From Clostridiales bacterium (GTDB lineage Bacteria > Bacillota > Clostridia > Oscillospirales > Oscillospiraceae): a stretch of 8,924 bases of DNA. Of this stretch, positions 5,109-8,924 are shown one piece after another; the first letter of the stretch is position 1; each line of letters starts with the position of its first letter. The notes beneath the pieces were generated by a model, which saw only the letters and a list, made by a program, of their open reading frames with translations, was not told the DNA's origin and made no database searches. The DNA lies in assembly GCA_021199695.1 (NCBI GenBank), contig JAJQHP010000126.1, forward strand, positions 1 through 8,924, given 5' to 3'. The translations under genes were made by a program, and so were the position numbers.

Positions 5109-7490
5109 AAAATCTCATTTAACGACAGCTGGAGCTATCGCCGCTTGGGGGTTTCGGACACGGCAAAGCCCGTGACCCTGCCCCATGACGCCATGCTGGC
5201 CGAACAAAGAACGCCGGACTCCCCCGGCGGCACGAATACCGGATGGTTCGAGGGCCATGACTACTGCTACGAAAAGACGTTCCAGGCCCCGGCGGAGTGG
5301 GCGGAGAAAAACGTCCTGCTGGAGTTCGAGGGGGTCTATCACAACGCCGAGGTCTGGCTCAACGGGGAGCAGGTGGCCTTCCACCCCTACGGCTACACCG
5401 GCTTCCGGGTGAACCTGGACGGGAAGCTCCGGTACGGGGAGGAGAACCAGGTGCAGGTCATCGCCCGCAACGCCGACCAGCCCAACAGCCGCTGGTATTC
5501 CGGCGCGGGCATCTACCGTCCGGTGTGGCTCCACGTCCTGCCCCAGGCCCACATCTGTCCCGACGGGGTGCGGGTGTCCACCCGCTCCATCGACCCGCCC
5601 CAGGTCCAAATCCAGGTGCATACCCAGGGAGAGGCCCCGCTGTCCGTCCAGCTGCTGGACGGGGAGCGGCTGCTGACCACGGTGGAGCTGCCCGGCACGA
5701 CCCGGACGGCGAGCGTCACCCTCCGGGGGGCGCAGCTCTGGTCTCCGGAGCATCCGAAGCTGTACACCTGCCGGGCGGTCTTCGGGGAGGACGTCCAGGA
5801 GACGGCCTTCGGCATCCGGACGGTGGAGTGCGACAGCAAGCGGGGCTTTTGCATCAACGGGGAGCGGGTCATCCTCCGGGGAGCCTGCATCCACCACGAC
5901 AACGGCCTGCTGGGGGCGGTAGCCCATCCCCAGGCGGAGGAGCGGAAGATCCGGCTGCTGCTGGAGAACGGCTACAACGCCATCCGCTCCGCCCACAACC
6001 CCTGCTCCAAGGCCATGCTGGACGCCTGCGACCGGCTGGGTATGCTGGTCATGGACGAATATGTGGATATGTGGTACATCCACAAGACCCAGTACGACTA
6101 CGCCTCCTGCATGGAGCAGCAGTGGAAGCAGGACCTGGCGGACATTGTAGAGAAGGACTTCAATCACCCCTCCGTGGTGATGTACTCCATCGGCAACGAG
6201 GTCTCCGAGACCGCCCAGCCCAGAGGCATCGAGCTGACCGGGAATATGCGGGACTGGCTCCACAAGCTGGATAACCGCCCGGTGACCTGCGGCATCAACA
6301 TCTTCTTTAACTACCTCAGCTCCATGGGCTTTGGCGTCTACAGCGACGACAAGGCGAAAAAGGAGGCGGAGAAGGCGGAGAAGAACCAGGGCAAGCCCGG
6401 CAAAAAGAAGGCGGTGGGCAGCGAGTTCTTCAACAACCTGGCGGGGCTGATGGGCTCCGGCTTCATGAAGTTCGGGGCCACCCTCCACGGGAGCAACGTC
6501 AAGACCCGGGAGGCCTTCGCCAGGCTGGACGTGGCGGGGTACAACTACGGTATCAACCGCTACGAGGGAGACTTTAAGCGGTACCCCGACCGGGTCATCG
6601 TGGGCAGCGAGACCTTCTGCGCCGACGCCGCCCGGTTCTGGGACATCGCCAAGGAGCATCCCGCCCTCATCGGCGACTTCGTCTGGGCCGGTATGGACTA
6701 CCTGGGCGAGCTGGGCATCGGGGCCTGGGAGTACGCCGACTACGCCCCCGAATTTGACCATGGAGTTGGCTGGCTGACCGCAGGCAGCGGACGGCTGGAC
6801 ATCACCGGAAAGCCCTCCGGCGAGGCGGCCTATACCCAGGTGGCCTTTGAGCTGTCCCCCATCCGCATCGGCGTCGTCCCGGCGGACCACGCCTTTGACC
6901 GGCACTCTCCCTCCGCCTGGCGGATGTCCAACACCTTTGAGAGCTGGAGCTGGAACGGGGCCGAGGGCAAAGAGACCCAGGTGGAGGTCTACAGCCGGGG
7001 AGCGGAGGTGGCTCTGCTGCTGGACGGCCGGGAGCTGGGCCGGAAAAAGACGGCGAAGAACTGCCGTACCTCCTTCCGGGTGGCCTATCAGCCGGGAGAG
7101 CTGACCGCCGTGGCCTATGACGATGCCGGGGCGGAGCTGTACCGCACCTCCCTGCACAGCGCCGGAGACGAGACGTTGCTGACCCTGACTCCGGAGACGG
7201 AGACGGTGGCCCCCGACGGCCTGTGCTATGTCCGGCTGAAATACACCGATGAGGAAGGGGAGGTCAAGCCCCTGGCCCGGGGCGACATCCATGTCACTGT
7301 TCAGGGCGGGACGCTGCTGGGCATGGGCAGCGCCTGCCCCTACAACGAGCGGGGATACCTGACGGACACCACCGACACCTATTACGGCGAGGCCCTGGCT
7401 ATCATAAAGCCGGACGGGGCCGGAACGGTGACGGTACGGGGAGAAAGTCCCTTCGGCAGCGCCGAAGCGGTGGTGTTTTGCCGTGCCTGA
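5106..7490 (+). CDS. Family 2 glycoside hydrolase (beta-galactosidase-like, DUF4982 type)
   Basis: A 794-residue retaining beta-glycosidase, probably a beta-galactosidase. It has no signal peptide or membrane helix, so it should act in the cytoplasm on imported oligosaccharides. Domains: sugar-binding jelly roll (about 1-155) with NSRWYSGAGIYRPVWL near its end; immunoglobulin-like domain (about 160-245); catalytic barrel (about 250-560) with IHHDNG, NAIRSAHNP and VMDEYVDMW; a DUF4982-like domain (about 605-680); and a C-terminal beta-sandwich (about 690-790). The acid/base is E365 in SIGNEVSE and the nucleophile E502 in VGSETFCAD; GDFVWAGMDYLGE follows. Residues 416-437 form a Lys/Glu-rich insertion inside the barrel, just before GSEFFNN. 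Specificity could also be beta-glucuronidase or another exo-activity. It has hairpins on both sides and so forms its own unit or receives read-through from the GH3 operon. Confidence 0.9.
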   Translation: MKISFNDSWSYRRLGVSDTAKPVTLPHDAMLAEQRTPDSPGGTNTGWFEGHDYCYEKTFQAPAEWAEKNVLLEFEGVYHNAEVWLNGEQVAFHPYGYTGFRVNLDGKLRYGEENQVQVIARNADQPNSRWYSGAGIYRPVWLHVLPQAHICPDGVRVSTRSIDPPQVQIQVHTQGEAPLSVQLLDGERLLTTVELPGTTRTASVTLRGAQLWSPEHPKLYTCRAVFGEDVQETAFGIRTVECDSKRGFCINGERVILRGACIHHDNGLLGAVAHPQAEERKIRLLLENGYNAIRSAHNPCSKAMLDACDRLGMLVMDEYVDMWYIHKTQYDYASCMEQQWKQDLADIVEKDFNHPSVVMYSIGNEVSETAQPRGIELTGNMRDWLHKLDNRPVTCGINIFFNYLSSMGFGVYSDDKAKKEAEKAEKNQGKPGKKKAVGSEFFNNLAGLMGSGFMKFGATLHGSNVKTREAFARLDVAGYNYGINRYEGDFKRYPDRVIVGSETFCADAARFWDIAKEHPALIGDFVWAGMDYLGELGIGAWEYADYAPEFDHGVGWLTAGSGRLDITGKPSGEAAYTQVAFELSPIRIGVVPADHAFDRHSPSAWRMSNTFESWSWNGAEGKETQVEVYSRGAEVALLLDGRELGRKKTAKNCRTSFRVAYQPGELTAVAYDDAGAELYRTSLHSAGDETLLTLTPETETVAPDGLCYVRLKYTDEEGEVKPLARGDIHVTVQGGTLLGMGSACPYNERGYLTDTTDTYYGEALAIIKPDGAGTVTVRGESPFGSAEAVVFCRA

Positions 7491-7526
7491 AAGGGCTTGA
7501 TTGGAACCTGATCTGCTGTAAGTGTG

Positions 7527-7560
7527 CCAGCCCGCCGGGAGACCGGCGGGCTGGTAGTTT
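7527..7560 (+). terminator. Strong hairpin terminator after GH2
   Basis: A 12-bp perfect stem pairs 7527-7538 (CCAGCCCGCCGG) with 7543-7554, capped by a GAGA tetraloop and followed by TAGTTT. It lies 36 bases after the GH2 stop. The tail is short but the stem is very stable. Confidence 0.8.
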
Positions 7561-7584
7561 GCTCATGCGACGGCAGACGGAGAG

Positions 7585-7613
7585 ATGACAGAGGAGAAAA
7601 GAAGTGGTAAAAT
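7585..7613 (+). promoter_or_regulatory. Extended -10 promoter (P1) of the OmpR-type two-component operon
   Basis: ATGACA (7585-7590), a 17-bp spacer and TAAAAT (7608-7613) preceded by TGG make a strong sigma-A promoter with a TGn extension. Transcription would begin near 7620, leaving a leader of about 74 nt before the regulator's ATG. Confidence 0.6.
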
Positions 7614-7619
7614 ACTTCT
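7600..7619. repeat. Dyad overlapping the P1 -10 element
   Basis: AGAAGT (7600-7605) and ACTTCT (7614-7619) are perfect inverted repeats flanking an 8-bp centre that holds most of the TAAAAT -10 box. A protein bound here would block P1. The six-base arms are short enough that chance is possible. Confidence 0.35.
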
Positions 7620-7624
7620 GATGA

Positions 7625-7648
7625 AAAGGGGGTTTTAATTCCCTTTAA
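7625..7648 (+). promoter_or_regulatory. Second dyad and TTTAA direct repeats, possible autoregulatory site
   Basis: AAAGGG (7625-7630) and CCCTTT (7641-7646) form an inverted repeat with a 10-bp centre. In the same stretch TTTAA occurs at 7634-7638 and 7644-7648, ten bp apart, close to the one-turn direct-repeat spacing used by OmpR-family regulators. The regulator encoded 46 bp downstream is of that family, so autoregulation is a reasonable inference. No binding consensus is known for it. Confidence 0.35.
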
Positions 7649-7659
7649 GGTATCTGGGC

Positions 7660-7665
7660 TATACT
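7660..7665 (+). promoter_or_regulatory. Possible second promoter (P2) -10 element
   Basis: TATACT is a good -10 hexamer, but the sequence 17-18 bp upstream (AATTCC or TAATTC) is a poor -35. This would suit a promoter needing an activator at the repeats just upstream. Confidence 0.3.
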
Positions 7666-7693
7666 GAAAAAAACAAAATGGGAGGGGAGCGGT

Positions 7694-8368
7694 ATGCGTC
7701 TGCTGCTGGCGGAGGATGAGCGGTCTCTCTCCAGAGCCATTGTCGCCATTCTGGAGAAGAACCATTATTCTGTGGATGCGGTCTACGACGGGGCGGAGGC
7801 CCTGGCCTGGCTGGAAAACGGGGACTATGACGGGGTCATCCTGGATTTGATGATGCCGAAGATAGACGGCATCACCGTCCTTCGGCGCACCCGGGAGGCG
7901 GGGAACCAGGTCCCCATCCTCATCCTCACGGCAAAATCGGAGATCGACGACAAGGTGCTGGGCCTGGACAGCGGCGCCAATGACTACCTGACTAAGCCGT
8001 TCAACTCCCGGGAGCTGTTGGCCCGTATCCGGGCCATGACCCGGGGAAAGACGGCCCAGCCGGACTCCAGACTTCAGGTGGGGAATATCACGCTGGATCG
8101 GGCGACCTTTGAGCTGTCCTCTCCTACGGGCAGTTTTCGTCTGGCCAACCGGGAGTTCCAGATGCTGGAGATGCTCATGTCCAATCCGAAGCGGCTCATC
8201 TCCACCGAGCGTTTTCTGGAGAAGATCTGGGGCTATGACAGCGAGACGGAGGTCAACGTGGTGTGGGTGTACATCTCCTACCTGCGGAAAAAGCTGACCG
8301 CCCTTCACGCCAACATCCAGATCAAAGCCACCCGGAACGCCGGATACTCCCTGGAGGAGCTGTCATGA
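7694..8368 (+). CDS. OmpR/PhoB-family response regulator
   Basis: A 224-residue transcription factor of normal family length. The receiver domain (about 1-115) has the acidic pair E7/D8, phosphoacceptor D51 in VILDLMMP, T79 and K101 in KPF. The winged-helix domain (about 125-222) ends in the usual recognition helix and wing, with WGYDSETEVNVVWVYISYLRKKL spread over about 178-200 and NAGYSL near the end. The ATG at 7694 follows GGGAGGGGAG at 7680-7689. Its last four bases (ATGA) overlap the start of the histidine kinase gene, so the two are coupled and are almost certainly cognate partners. Targets are unknown; the repeats at 7625-7648 suggest control of its own operon. The neighbouring glycosidases are possible but unproven targets. 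No antibiotic, phosphate or osmotic role can be assigned from sequence. Confidence 0.93.
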   Translation: MRLLLAEDERSLSRAIVAILEKNHYSVDAVYDGAEALAWLENGDYDGVILDLMMPKIDGITVLRRTREAGNQVPILILTAKSEIDDKVLGLDSGANDYLTKPFNSRELLARIRAMTRGKTAQPDSRLQVGNITLDRATFELSSPTGSFRLANREFQMLEMLMSNPKRLISTERFLEKIWGYDSETEVNVVWVYISYLRKKLTALHANIQIKATRNAGYSLEELS

Positions 8369-8924
8369 TACGCAAGCTCCGGGTCAAGTTTATCGCTATG
8401 TCCATGCTCTCCCTGCTGGTGGTGTTGCTGGCCATTATGGGGAGCGTGAACCTGGTGAACTATCAGGGGATCGTGGAGGACGCCGACCAGGTGCTGGACA
8501 TCCTGGCAGACAACAACGGTGCGTTCCCCCGACAGGAGAGCCAGAGTCAAAAGCAGGGAGACGGAAGCGCGCCTCCATCGGACAGCAGACTGGGCGGCCT
8601 GCGGGAGCTGTCCCCGGAGCTGCCCTATGAGTCCCGGTACTTCTCTGTCCTGCTCAACAGCGGGGGAGAGGTGGAGACGGTGGATACGGGGAAAATCGCC
8701 GCCGTGGACACCTCTGCGGCCATCGAGTACGCCCAGGAGGCGATGAGCCGGGGCGCCGAACGGGGATTCCTCTCCGACTACCGCTATGCCATCACCAGCG
8801 ATGAGAGCGGCACCCGGGTCATCTTCCTGGACTGCGGGCGGAACCTCTCCACCTTTTACTCCTTTTTAAGGGCCAGCTGCGGCATTTCCGCCGTGGGACT
8901 GGCGGCGGTACTGCTGCTGATGGG
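8365..8924 (+). CDS. Sensor histidine kinase, N-terminal part (truncated by window end)
   Basis: The visible 186 codons encode the sensory half of a membrane kinase that should phosphorylate the response regulator encoded just upstream. After a basic MIRKLRVK comes a first membrane helix (about 9-31), an extracytoplasmic region of about 135 residues, and the start of a second helix (about 168-186) where the window ends. The HAMP, H-box and ATPase domains lie beyond. The outer region starts with a helix, contains a polar low-complexity stretch rich in Q, S, P and G (about 55-75), then a small folded-looking alpha/beta part (about 85-165). I recognise no PAS, CACHE or other named sensor fold, so the signal is unknown. 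The kinase call rests on this topology plus the four-base overlap with the regulator gene; the catalytic motifs are not in view. Confidence 0.85.
   Translation, partial: MIRKLRVKFIAMSMLSLLVVLLAIMGSVNLVNYQGIVEDADQVLDILADNNGAFPRQESQSQKQGDGSAPPSDSRLGGLRELSPELPYESRYFSVLLNSGGEVETVDTGKIAAVDTSAAIEYAQEAMSRGAERGFLSDYRYAITSDESGTRVIFLDCGRNLSTFYSFLRASCGISAVGLAAVLLLM

Noticed and set aside
5115..7292. 725-codon open frame on the - strand opposite GH2
   Set aside because: Antisense mirror of a well-supported GH2 enzyme; no ribosome binding site or recognisable domain.
1..8924. Mobile elements, CRISPR arrays, tRNA or rRNA genes, attachment sites
   Set aside because: I saw no transposase or integrase motifs, no regularly spaced repeat-spacer array and no cloverleaf or rRNA-like sequence.

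Overview
The window looks like a piece of a GC-rich (about 60% by eye) Bacillota chromosome, most likely a gut Clostridia or Oscillospirales-type anaerobe. The reasons are the LytTR/GHKL two-component pair, the purine-rich Shine-Dalgarno sites, GTG and TTG starts, and glycoside hydrolases of the type common in gut Firmicutes. The genus is inference, not something the sequence proves. All genes are on the + strand and none is visibly broken. I see no mobile element, CRISPR array, tRNA or rRNA.

Layout: (1) 1-1431 holds the last codons of a LytTR-type response regulator, then an overlapping AgrC-like GHKL sensor kinase ending at a hairpin terminator. (2) 1432-1645 is a rich regulatory region: two imperfect direct repeats exactly 21 bp apart (the geometry of LytTR operators), a good sigma-A promoter (TTGAAA, 18 bp, TAGAAT) and a structured mRNA leader. 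(3) 1646-5035 is a two-gene operon: a 996-residue family-3 glycosidase with circularly permuted domain order and a membrane anchor at each end, followed 3 nt later by a 131-residue four-helix membrane protein of unknown function, then a GNRA-capped hairpin. (4) 5106-7490 encodes a cytoplasmic family-2 glycoside hydrolase, followed by another hairpin terminator. (5) 7585-8924 carries an extended -10 promoter overlapped by a dyad, then an OmpR-family response regulator and the sensory N-terminus of its histidine kinase, which runs off the window.

How they may work together (inference): the LytTR/GHKL pair senses an extracellular cue and activates the membrane-tethered GH3 operon. GH3 trims a glycan or glycoside at the cell surface, perhaps with the small membrane protein as partner. 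The intracellular GH2 finishes imported saccharides. The second two-component system may control this or neighbouring genes outside the window. No sugar transporter is present here. The most unusual parts are the doubly anchored permuted GH3 with its small membrane partner, and the LytTR-like repeats in front of it.
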